Positions 1 to 9,312 of a stretch of 20,298 bases of DNA are shown in pieces. Made by a program: the position numbers and the translations under genes. Source of the stretch: Echinostoma caproni (Eukaryota > Platyhelminthes > Trematoda > Plagiorchiida > Echinostomatidae); NCBI GenBank assembly GCA_900618425.1, contig UZAN01043386.1:1-20298 (forward strand), in the 5' to 3' direction. How positions within the stretch are numbered: the stretch's first letter is position 1; every line of letters begins with the position of its first letter. The notes beneath the pieces were generated by a model that was not told where the DNA came from, did not search any database, and was given only the letters and a program-made list of their open reading frames with translations.

Positions 1-626
1 TGGATAAATGCTGCATTAACACTGTCCAAATCCGTTAAGCAATCCGACGTTTTGGATTTGGTCCCACACAGCAATTTGATACCTTGCCAAATTTGCTTGC
101 TATTGTTACAGTGCAGAAGCTGGGAGGCGTACGATGCAGAGAGGCGTTTAACTTCAGCTTTGATCAAGTTGGTGTAATGCTTGACAGCCGCTGAGTCTCT
201 AGATTTATACAATTGTTCCTTCTGTCTTCTGAATGATTTCAGCAAGGGAGATGCTATTCTGCCGTTACAAACAAAAAGAGTTTCAAAAGGACAGCACAGG
301 TTATATATATGATTAAGTGTTTCAGTGCACAAGCTGACTGCATTACGTAAAGAGGGATAAGATGAAAACGACGAAGAAACGACACCAACAGAACGCTTAA
401 GAAGGAAGATGTTTCCTGGGGAAAGATTACGGAGACGAATAGTGATTAGGTTGGTTCTCGTGAGTGTGTTGTGAGTGGGACGGGAGTACATTGTGGGTCT
501 TACGAGAATCAGTGAATGATCACTAGTAGAAATAGGGGCTGTAAGTTTAAGGGCAAAAGGTTCTGGGTGATTAGTAATTAACTTGTCTAAAAATGAATGA
601 ACGTAATGGAGGGTTGTATTGTATTC
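1..626 (-). CDS. Non-LTR retrotransposon polyprotein fragment (APE endonuclease end plus linker to RT), partial at left edge
   Basis: Reading the minus strand from 626 down to 3 gives 208 codons with no stop, and the frame is still open at the window edge. The first 45 residues match the end of an APE-type endonuclease of non-LTR elements: a leucine/asparagine stretch of the LDxLITN kind near residues 13-19 and a PISTSDHSLI motif near 31-40, whose Asp-His is the conserved last motif of that nuclease. Next comes a lysine/arginine-rich helical stretch near residues 130-165 (FRRQKEQLYK, then NLIKAEVKRL) and an IWQGIKLLCG segment near 179-188, as in the linker before the RT domain. A TAG at 627-629 closes the frame upstream and no further endonuclease is clear beyond it, so the piece is either 5'-truncated or broken there. 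The protein would nick target DNA and prime reverse transcription. The family looks CR1/Jockey-like; the exact clade is not known. Confidence 0.75.
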
Positions 627-629
627 CTA

Positions 630-2954
630 TCGGGGTCCGATTCAGAGCATTAAATCAATGCTACATGTTCTGTAGGACTACTGAATTGTCATCTCAGGAG
701 ATCGAATATGAAAATCCAGTATTGTGGCCTGAATTTACCACTTCTGTGTACCTCCAGTCATGATTTGATCAGACGGTAATCCCTTGCATAAATTCGACTG
801 CCACATGAAGAGGAACGAGTAAAGGATCACCACCAATTCAAAATATTTCATTATACATACACATAATTTACAGCCAGAAAATCTATTTTTATTTTTATTT
901 GCTTTTAGACGTACTTGCTAGAACCGGATATCATAATCAACCGGAGTACCGTCGCTTGGGGTCACATACTGCTCTTATCGAGCCTGTAACGGTTTGGGTC
1001 TTCTTGAGACCGGGAATTATTTCAACAGTTTTTCATTATGCTTAGTGTGGATTTTGCCCTTTTTTACCCCCTGACTTCACGGAGGTTATTCTATCGATCA
1101 TAGAATATGATCACAACACTTGACCTGCACCTGTTCCATTCAGTATGTTTTGGGAGTAAGAATTACAGTCAAAATCAGCTCCTGAAACTCACAAGCTCGA
1201 GGTTGAGGAACAAAGCCACCAAATTACCAGTCAGGTTATCGGAAGAAATCAAACTGAACAACTAAACAAAGGCCACAATTGGATTCTGCGTCCTCATTTG
1301 TGTGATGCCTCATCAGGCGCCGCTGTGAGTCTTATTGATTTCGTTTACTCATTGCCTATTGGTAAATAGTAAATTGCAATTAATGATTCCCCGGTTGACT
1401 CGTTATGAGAGCGTTGGTTTGTCACAGTGACAGTGGAACAATTTGAGGCTCTGATGTAATTGCGAACACCAATGTCAGCCTACGGAAAACCGCCATCGAA
1501 AAATTGTACCACAACCGACTCACAGGCAAAACGTTCACAGTCGTTCAGTAGTAAGTGTTATTAAAATTCATTCCACCAAATAAGAACAAAGATTGAATCT
1601 CACAATTATTGCGTAAAACTCATTCTCACAGTAGATGAATAAGGGCGCTCCAAACTCAACACTTTAGGAATAATATGTTCATATTGACTGTTCGGACTTC
1701 TTATTCTGGCTCAAAATACATATGCAGGGTCCACAACAGTAGAAATTGCTTTGAAAAAGCGGTTTTACTCGCTATAACCCATATCTACGGCCCAAAGTTT
1801 CTATACAGTTATCACATTTTGTGAAAATAATCAAAAAATGTGGTTGAAAAATATCGTCTTGTATTTAAAACACATCTTTGGGGTACAAATTCTGTCTGTT
1901 TATTGAATTTATCTGTCTGGTGTCCAAATTTGAAATATCCGGTTTCACTCAATGTGAAATCCTATGCAATGCGAAACGTCCACGCAATGTAGGATGTATT
2001 GGGAGAAAAACGGAAAACATCACGTGATTTGACTGTCCTCCATGTAACAGAAATTGGTTACAGAATGTAAATGAAAAATCGATCACGTGATTGTCTCGCC
2101 ATTCACTTCTTTCATTTGTCCGTAAACAGGGTTATGGTGTTAGAACAGAGCAAAATAAACCATAGCTATACCCATCCAACCTGGTTTACTCAATCAATTG
2201 AGTGAGGTGTGACTGATATATGGTACACACCGTCTGTTTCACAATGGGTGACAGACATGGCATGATTTGCGCTTAAATGGCATACAACAGCAGCAACTTA
2301 TCAACCAATCAAATAACGTCGCTGAAGTTACGTTGTAGGACTGGTACAAACCAAAACTGACGTCGTTTAGCATGATGCATGATAGACGATGATGGGAGGG
2401 TGCGTCGCAAATCGGCTAACATTGTTCTTCTGACATCTCACAGTTTTTTTTTAGAGCACTAACACACTTGAAATATCTTATTGGTTTAATATGTGAATAG
2501 TGCCTTCAGTTCAGTTGGTTCGGTTTTCTTTTACAAAAGAAACTAACGGTGTTTCAAAACGGTTAGACTGGTTGGAAAAATCACGAAGCCCTCTTTGCTA
2601 TTTTTGTTGTCATGACTGCCTTTCACATAAAATTTTAATTGATTGCATAAAAACGGTCACAAATCAATTGTGTTGACAAACTATTGAAAATCAGTTCTCG
2701 TAGCGCGGGTGAACTGAAATTGCCAAACTCGGCGAACAGGCGAAATGGAACAAATCAATTATTTATACCTGTTATTGGTTTGGTCCTTGTAATTTAACAG
2801 GGTTCTTGCATTGATCTCAATATATGTAGGAGTTCTTTATCCTTCCACTCACCTCATACAGTGTTACGGTGAAATCGTAAGCAGTGCTGATTAAGGATCA
2901 CTGGACAGCTGTTTTGTTCCATTTGTACCAGCAGTGAATACCATTTTCATCCGC
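630..2954. other. Stretch without a supported gene
   Basis: No reading frame of useful length and no recognised domain was seen on either strand. The part just right of the left-edge retrotransposon (630-720) may hold decayed upstream sequence of that element, since fragments of a similar reading appear between stops, but this could not be confirmed. A short minus-strand CTGATGAG at about 1309-1317 was considered as a ribozyme core and rejected. A small perfect inverted repeat, ACTCAAT and ATTGAGT around a 2-base centre, lies near 2187-2202. The stretch is probably intergenic or intronic. Confidence 0.4.
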
Positions 2955-3035
2955 GATCGGAATCGAACCGCAAACCTTCGAGTTGGGAGCCGAAACCCCT
3001 ATCGCTGTCGATGGCAAACACCTCGCGCGACATAA
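2955..3035 (-). mobile_element. tRNA-derived SINE-like head with Pol III boxes
   Basis: On the minus strand, 2959-2969 reads GGTTCGATTCC, a perfect match to the B box of tRNA genes. About 26 bases upstream, at 2996-3007, CAGCGATAGGGG is a weaker A box at the right spacing. Between them lies a TTCGG...TCGAA pair that would make an imperfect anticodon-type stem around a CTCCCAA loop. The part upstream of the A box is not a good acceptor partner for the part downstream of the B box, so this is unlikely to be a working tRNA gene. A tRNA-derived SINE head or tRNA pseudogene fits better. The 3' limit is not visible; A-rich sequence follows at once (AAAATGG at 2940-2946). A decayed relative appears at 4547-4624. 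Confidence 0.5.
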
Positions 3036-3060
3036 AAACGTCCTGTTCTAGGCTTAATTT

Positions 3061-4546
3061 ATGCAAAAGAGTAACTGAATTCAATAACTTAGAATCACCT
3101 CCTGGATTTACTCTTTCTTTCTGTGTTAGTAGGAAAACACCGTGAGATAAAAATACATGGCCCCTAACTGCTATTAGCCGATCCTACCTAGAAACAAACA
3201 CTTCCATGATCTTTATGTTGATCATTTTTCTGAGGCTTCTAGGCAAGCCAGAAGAGAATAAAGATATCCTGTCACTTCAACATGTTATGCTGCGACTGTC
3301 TTTTCAAAGGCTTCATGGATGCAGACGATAGCATAAAAGACGACAAATTCTGCCATCTCTTTGAAGATTCCTGCTGAACGTACCCTAGGTGACTGTCATC
3401 ATGACAAAGTCCAAGTAAGAAATCGGTACTTATAGTATTTTTCACCCCCTTTTCCAACGAGGAAAGTGAAATAGGTTTTCATTCAGCAGCAATGGCTTCA
3501 CATAAGCTAGTTTTGCAAAAACGTATTCAGGATATCACCAAAACACTGAGTGATGAGATTTTTTTCATCAGATAATGTGACAATAATATCGAATGACTGC
3601 GCAGTAATAGGCACTCATCGGAGCCAACTTCCATTTGCTGGTACTTAAAATCTCATCTTCAGAATATACTTAGTTTTGGTCCGCTCTGTTTTTCACTAAC
3701 CTGGCATACCCATCATATAACCTGCACGTATGAATCTCCAGAAGTTATGCTCATCGCAAATACAAAATAATAACATCTAACAAAACAGTACATTTGGTTT
3801 TTCATTAGCCACATTATTGCTCATTGGAATATCAGTAAAAGTATCATAAAAGATTAACAAAAGAAGAAAGCCATTTGTACAAATAAATTTATCGCAGCGC
3901 AAAAGACTACCGTTTTATTGTTATTATTATTTGATGAATTGAAGAGGATGTACCGTCTTAGACAACCGACCACCGAAATCGCTTTACATTGTTCTACGAC
4001 TACTTTTCTTCAATGGAATTAATCGGAATCATCATCAATTCATATCCGTCAAACAAACGGGGATATAAGTCTAGATTCAAAGAAGGGATCAATAGGTTGG
4101 CATGTAAACCACTGGTGCTACTTTGGTGACCCAACCCTTCGAGTTAATGCCTGCTCAGGAGCCACACATCACAGTTTCAAGAAAACTAATCAGAGGCCAG
4201 TCGAAAGCCGCATTGTTCAATCATGAGTCCTGTAACGATGCGAATACAAGCAGCAATTGGTTAATGTCTATTTATTCAATGGTATTTCCCTGTAAATATC
4301 ACTTACTCCTGGTGACTGCTTTCAATGAATAAACCTGCGTCTTTGTGTCGTGAGATTTTTCCAGGTGAGTACCAGTGAGATTCTGTTTTAATGGTGATTG
4401 CGATTCTAAACAATTATCAGCATCCGTTTCGATTATTAGAACTATCCATAGGGAAGTGCACCAACACTTTGTGAAGGCCAATATCGGTGAACTGTTTCGT
4501 CTTTGTGCGGACTAATCAGTATTACCTATTATGTTTATGTTCTGGC
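3061..4546. other. Stretch without a supported gene
   Basis: Only short, low-complexity reading frames with no recognisable domain are present on either strand. No Pol III boxes, tandem arrays or retrotransposon motifs were found. It is probably intergenic or intronic. Confidence 0.4.
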
Positions 4547-4624
4547 GAAAATCAAACCGCAAAACCTTCGGAATACTAGTCAAAATCTTTAATCATGAAC
4601 TGCACAATCGGTGGGCAACACCTT
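4547..4624 (-). repeat. Decayed relative of the tRNA-like unit at 2955-3035
   Basis: By eye, this stretch lines up with 2955-3025 in the same orientation: AATC-AACCGCAAA-CCTTCG in the B-box part, then a weakly matching middle, then GGCAAACACCT against GGGCAACACCT. The B box is damaged (the reverse of ATCAAACC rather than ATCGAACC), so Pol III activity is not expected. The likeness is short and partly A-rich, so the relation is probable rather than certain. Confidence 0.35.
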
Positions 4625-4905
4625 TTGTAACTGGTTAACTTAGCTTAATTAGAGAAGATATTGTTTTAACTCTGCGTATTCCTAGACCTCTGGTCTTCTC
4701 TGAGTTTTTCATCGGTTCATTAGGAAAATACACGGGCGAATGAAGCTTTTTTCAATACCTTCTTCCTCAAGTTAGCATATTTATATATGGGGTGTAAAAA
4801 TAGTAAACTAGTGTAACGGCGCAATGTGATAAATATGATCGGTCGATTGTGATGGTTTGACAAGTGGTTTAGAATTCAAGGAAAGATTGTTTTTAGTTTT
4901 GTGAT

Positions 4906-5208
4906 GTGAAGATATTCTCAGCTGATGCATTGAGTGCGTTGCTCCGTTTCTGGTTTGCATCTCTGGGTCGTACCAATGATCACCAGAACTTTGGTCGTCT
5001 GCATCAGACCGAAGCCTGGGTCAGAGATGTGACTGAACGAACGTATTTTGAGGACACCGGGGTGGATGACGTAGACGAGTGGTCGCCGCTTGAGTTGTTG
5101 CACGGTGACGCTGACGAACAGCTTTCAGTGGATTTTCCGGCACATGACTGGTCACTTTGCATGCGTCCCAGTTCATGTCTATCATATGCCCAACCACTGA
5201 ACTTTTAA
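4906..5208 (+). other. Acidic 100-codon reading frame of unknown nature
   Basis: This frame differs in composition from its surroundings. The DNA is richer in G+C, and the product is acidic, with Asp/Glu-rich runs around residues 48-75 (TGVDDVDEWSPLELLHGDAD is typical). It runs to a stop at 5206-5208 with no interruption. No known domain was recognised. The opposite strand also carries an open frame (4918-5103), so an open frame alone is weak evidence. It could be an exon piece, part of a transposable element, or chance. It lies about 115 bases upstream of a possible Penelope-like remnant on the same strand, but nothing shows that they belong together. Confidence 0.2.
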
Positions 5209-5322
5209 TAGTTATCCTTTTTCCTATAGTCCACCAGGGCTAGTGTACAAGCCTCGATTCTTTGTGATGATATCTACCAATTTCGTTTTAGCAGCTCGCC
5301 TCTTTAAAATTACTTTTTATAA

Positions 5323-5640
5323 GGAACGGTTTTCCGTTCACTGTTTTCCGTTGTTATCATCAAGGGCACTCCTGCTGCAACTCTGCGTGCAACATTCACA
5401 AGTCGACGGAGCTTTGCCGTAAATCTTGAAGATCTTTTGACTATCTTCTTCTCACTTATGATCCTTTACCACATTCTTAGCTCATGTGCGACAAGCTATG
5501 TAGGAAGAATAAAGTGCTTTTGAGAATCTGCGAAGTATGTCGCAAAGCATCACTTGACATTCATTACGCTTTCACAAACAATTACTATTACCAACGCAAT
5601 GAAACGAACGAAGTGGTCCTATTTAATAGTGAGGTAGATT
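5323..5640 (+). pseudogene. Possible remnant of a Penelope-like retroelement GIY-YIG endonuclease
   Basis: The frame beginning near 5323 is open to a TGA at 5521-5523 and continues in the same frame to a TAG near 5635. Its product has the order seen at the C-terminal end of Penelope-like elements: a basic TFTSRRSFAVNLEDLL stretch, then a cysteine with a SYVGR motif at about 5492-5506 where the GIY-YIG nuclease has its YIGR core, then a break at TGA, then an AKYVAKHHL stretch where relatives carry an EH.P.L motif. The upstream Cys-x-Cys typical of the family is only partly kept. Such nucleases nick DNA for target-primed reverse transcription. No RT domain was recognised upstream. The likeness rests on short motifs, so chance is a real alternative. 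Confidence 0.33.
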
Positions 5641-5848
5641 TGCTCTCATTACTATAGTTCTCATGGAAAATGATACTGTGTTGCAAAGAAGGATCGTGGT
5701 GAAAAAATCTGCGACGTTTTAGACATTGATTTTGGTTGTCCGAGATAGCTTGATCAGCGAAGCAGTGACCACGAATTCACCTGGGGAAGTCAGTTTACTA
5801 TCTGCAACCTGGAGGCAAACCCAATGATGAGGTCGTAATTATTGAACT

Positions 5849-5940
5849 GTTCAGTTCAATTTTGTCGTGTACAGGACAAATGCAGCGTAAACTAAAAACT
5901 TAGGACGCACTGTAGAGCTGTTGTAACCTAATTGGGTCTC
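5849..5940 (+). repeat. Short interspersed repeat, copy 1 of 2
   Basis: This stretch aligns by eye with 6179-6276 in direct orientation. Shared landmarks come in the same order: TGTCGTGTA, then an AGGACAAATG / AGAGCAAATG block, then GGACGCACTGTA / GGATGCACTGTA, and finally GGGTCTC. The copies are strongly diverged, with several small gaps. There are no Pol III boxes and no coding likeness. Family unknown. Confidence 0.45.
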
Positions 5941-6178
5941 ATCAGTAGTGCGAATTCTCATAGTAAGTAAGCAAGCGAACAACCCAGTTGACTACCGGAC
6001 CTTCGATTATATCGTTTTTTTGTTTTACCTATACACTGTATTGCACGACTCATCCTCGCAAGCGCGTATCGGGCATCCCACTTGATCTTCTCAGCACTAG
6101 CTTCTATTTTTAAGGAGACTGAAATGAACATTTGGAATCTGACCATTTCGAATATCAGAGTAGCGGAGGTTTGGTTTC

Positions 6179-6276
6179 GGTTCTAAAGTGAATTATGTCG
6201 TGTATAGAGCAAATGAAGGGTGAACCAATAAGGCTAGGGGATGCACTGTATTATTGTCTCCACCTCAAAGGGTCTC
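6179..6276 (+). repeat. Short interspersed repeat, copy 2 of 2
   Basis: This is the second copy of the unit at 5849-5940, about 240 bases downstream and in the same orientation. The first copy ends in ATTGGGTCTC and this one in AAAGGGTCTC. No target-site duplication could be recognised around either copy, so a local duplication followed by decay cannot be told from two insertions. Confidence 0.45.
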
Positions 6277-7160
6277 TTTACAGCTTCCGGAAGAAGGTGG
6301 ATGCTGATTTATAAATGTATTTAGGGTCAACGATATTCTCTTATTCATATCACGCAGTTCGTTTGATTTATCCCGAAAAGCTGACTAATGATTTGGTCTT
6401 GTTCCGGTGTCCCGTTATCGGGAAGTTGCGATAACTGAATGCATGTGTGATTACGATTATCCTCACGGCGTCTATTCCAACTACCGAAACAGTGATTTTG
6501 TCTCACTTATTTGTACATCGAAAATTTTCACTCTCTTCGTTATCACTTTGTCTGAAAGTGTGTGGTTGGAAAATTGTGTACCCTGGTGCAAAACACTTTC
6601 GTCCGCTTCACTGTTAACTAATTGAAACTAACGATCGAACGTTGCTACCTCCCACGTATCTGACACAAGCGAGTGTTCGATCTAAACTTTTGTCTCGAAA
6701 CGGATTTCTCTAATCATACGTGGCTTTGCAACCTCATGTTCTGTTTTCTATTCTCGCAGTCATGTTCATCGTGGTTTGTACAGTATTTGAATAGTTTACA
6801 AAAATGCTTATTGAGCTTTTTCGCCACTTCATTTTTCACATATACATATATTATTATCCTTTTTGTATTATTACAGTACTGGCCGATTGTGATGCACTAA
6901 AATATTTTCTTTATGATCAAAGGGAGTTTCATTATATTTATCACCCATATTAATGCTTTAGGTATGGACAATAATTTATATCTTGTCTACTTCGATTTAC
7001 TTAGTTTCTGGGCTGCATGATTGTCTATTAAACGTGCCTGACCTCTTCAAGAGTTGTTTATTATTAGTCTTGAAAAAAATTTACTTCAGTATAAATGCTG
7101 TTGCCCATACGAACCGACAAGCGTTTCACAGGGATCTGTTGCTTCAGTTTCGATTAGACC
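6277..7160. other. A+T-rich stretch without a supported gene
   Basis: This region is T-rich on the plus strand, which opens several frames of 70-90 codons coding mostly Phe, Leu, Ser and Tyr. That composition is what A+T-rich noncoding DNA gives, and no domain was recognised. It runs into a TA/TG-rich tract at about 7161-7205. Confidence 0.4.
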
Positions 7161-7205
7161 TTTATGTATACATAATATTTATATATACGTATATATGTGT
7201 GTGTA
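7161..7205. repeat. TA/TG-rich low-complexity tract
   Basis: Imperfect alternation of TATA, TACG and TGTG steps leads into a GTGTGTGTAACAG. It is simple sequence of the kind that expands by slippage. Confidence 0.6.
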
Positions 7206-7574
7206 ACAGTAAGCAATCAATATGGAGCTGTGGATCACTGGCCGAAACTTAAACTCACTTCGCTCGAACGCCGTAAATTACCCAAGCACATGGCGGTGCG
7301 AGCAACAAAGCGTGAACAGGGATCAGTAGTCTATTCATCACGACTTCTCTTCTATCCCGCCATGTACCCGTGTCTGTGTTCGAGCGTAATAACTCTCAGC
7401 AAACCCATGGTCTTTGTCCAGTCACAGATCTTTGATCGGCTTCTCATTAGAAAAATCCTGATGNAGCTCAAAAAACCGTCATTGAAGAAAGCGGAATGGA
7501 AAAACGCGTTATTTACTGCTTTCTTCAGGTCAGATTCAGTGGCATTTGTTTGGTTTCTACATTATCGTACATGA
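7197..7574 (+). other. 125-codon reading frame, unrecognised; weak exon candidate
   Basis: This is one of the longest closed frames in the window. Its middle (residues 15-40) is basic, and its composition is less skewed than that of neighbouring frames. A TGTGTAACAG ending at 7209 could serve as a splice acceptor near its start, but no true pyrimidine tract precedes it. One base at 7464 is N, so one residue is unknown. No domain was recognised and no donor site stands out. Chance is the leading alternative. Confidence 0.15.
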
Positions 7575-7576
7575 AG

Positions 7577-8105
7577 ATTGATGCGTGAAAAAGGTTTGTC
7601 AACAGCCTACAGGATGCGCCGCCCAAGCCGCTCCAATCTCCGTCCGTCCCACTAATTGGGGTGATAAATAAACAGTGTATTCTGACCTCACGCATGCTAT
7701 TCACGTACCTATCTCTCTTAAACACAACTCCCCTGACCGAGTGCGGCATGGAAATTCAAACAGAATACTGATTCTCTGATTGTCAGAATGTGTAGAATAA
7801 ACCTAACAAAAAGTAAGGGTATTTACCTTAAAGAAACTAGGTGCTATCGAACACAAATACGGTTATTTATTGTCAGCAAAATGTCTTATGCAGGCAGTTA
7901 TGCTCGATAAATATAGTATTTGAAACTAACAAAAATTTCAGTTCACGCTTCATTTATTCTGTACAAGATGAAATTCACTGTTGGTTCGAATCTGCCCCCT
8001 TCCCACTTTCCATGATGTAGAAAACGTTTTCTGGTTCGAAGGTGATATACAGTACTTTAATAACATTGAGTTCAAATCCAACCATTCATTCATTTATACA
8101 AACAC
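7577..8105. other. Stretch without a supported gene
   Basis: A minus-strand frame at 7525-7749 has a glycine-rich central part (SGTDGDWSGLGG) over relatively G+C-rich DNA at 7600-7660. No family was recognised for it. The rest is A+T-rich and without features apart from two GGTTCGAA strings (7983, 8034) that lack a matching A box. Confidence 0.3.
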
Positions 8106-8150
8106 TACATACATACGCACATACATACATACATACATACATACATACAT
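8106..8150 (+). repeat. (TACA)n microsatellite
   Basis: About eleven units of TACA with one interruption (ACGCAC) run from 8106 to 8150. Because 4 does not divide by 3, the array adds a Tyr-Ile-His-Thr pattern to one frame and Met-Tyr-Val-Cys on the other strand, producing spurious frames of about 70-100 codons across it. Confidence 0.95.
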
Positions 8151-9154
8151 CGACTCAGCCAATGATCGGATCGGGAACCACCTCATAAACCTCATACTAC
8201 CGACTGAATTACCGTACCCACTATCCATGCAAGCTCGACATAGTACAAATAGTATAAGATCACTGGTACGGACTACGCACTGAGAGAAAAACAATTGCAT
8301 GAGCTGACACAAGACCCATCAGTGCCGAAACTTGTTTTTGTGGAGAATACAGACATTCCTTTCAAAGGGGATTCACAAGTACTGCTCAAGTAGTCGAACC
8401 AGACCGATAAGAAGATTAAATTTGATGTTTGTGATATTTGTGAGAGCAAACCCCATTACGAGCAGGCGATAGGTGTGAGGGAAAAATTGTCGAGTGCTTT
8501 TCATTTGATATTGTGTGCAACACAGGATTGAATGATTCAGCCTAATTTCGAAAAAAACGGATTCCTCAATAGACAGTTATACGGAACAAAACCCACAGAA
8601 ACTATCTATCTATTAAACTGCAATGGTTTATCTTTTTATCTAAGACGATATTCATTCTTTTATTGAGAAGGATGGTTTCATAATGCAAATTAATCATCAA
8701 CTCTCAGCTATGGACCGGAAATCGTTTTGCGCTAAAGGGTTAGAAAATTTTATGTTCTAAACTTGAGCGGAAACAATTACTTCACTTCAGAACGTAGACT
8801 TCGGCCTCTTTAGTGGACAGATGAGGCGAGGGATATTGTTTTCCGTATATCTATCCTCAGACATAACCATTCGTGACGCAACAGAAACAAATAACAATGT
8901 ATGCGAAAATTGAAAATTGATTTGTGCATTGCGTGACGCCCACTACTGAGATAAACTTTTTTAACGTTTTTTATGTGCACAGACACCCTCATTGGTTAAT
9001 CAAATACGAATTCACTTCAGGATTGAGTGTAGTGTGTAGTAAATCTCGATTGTGGTTTTCTGCCTCATTCGTTTACGTCTAGGTACTCATGTATGCATTC
9101 GTTCCGATCCAAACCATTACTCCTTTCATCACGCCCCTCTCTAAGGGGATTGAA
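8151..9154. other. Stretch without a supported gene
   Basis: No recognisable coding region, RNA or repeat was found. A minor inverted repeat, CCCCT and AGGGG, lies at about 9135-9149, just before the repeat copy at 9155. It is too short to carry meaning. Confidence 0.4.
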
Positions 9155-9312
9155 AAACAATTCCAACACTGACATTTGATTCACTATGAGCATCATAAAG
9201 ACGGACAACATGAATTCCACTACCATAGAAACTCTGGTGATCTGTTGGTATTTAAGTTATGCAGTTGATCTTCCACAGCGACCGAAATGTCCCATAGTAT
9301 TTCGTTTTCTTC
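9155..9312 (+). repeat. Interspersed repeat of about 155 bp, copy 1 of 2
   Basis: This aligns base for base with 10869-11022 from AAAACAATTCC to the CAGTATTT/TAGTATTT end. Identity is high, roughly nine positions in ten by eye, most changes are transitions, and there are almost no gaps. The likeness stops sharply at the left end and fades at the right. No Pol III boxes, coding frame or terminal inverted repeats were seen. Family not recognised. Confidence 0.75.

Noticed and set aside
1285..1320. CTGATGAG on the minus strand followed by AAATGAGGACGCAGAAT, resembling a hammerhead core
   Set aside because: No GAAA follows at the proper place and no stem II pairing can be drawn between the two parts, so a chance match is more likely.
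7980..8045. Two GGTTCGAA strings suggesting Pol III boxes
   Set aside because: Neither has an A box 25-60 bases upstream, and the short string is expected by chance in 20 kb.
8094..8312. Frames of 72 and 100 codons across the TACA array on both strands
   Set aside because: They are open mainly because the tetranucleotide array has no stops; the repeated Tyr-Ile-His-Thr and Met-Tyr-Val-Cys wording is an artefact of the array.
9134..9149. CCCCT...AGGGG hairpin as a transcription terminator
   Set aside because: The stem is 5 bp, no T tract follows, and the DNA appears eukaryotic, where such a hairpin has no terminator meaning.
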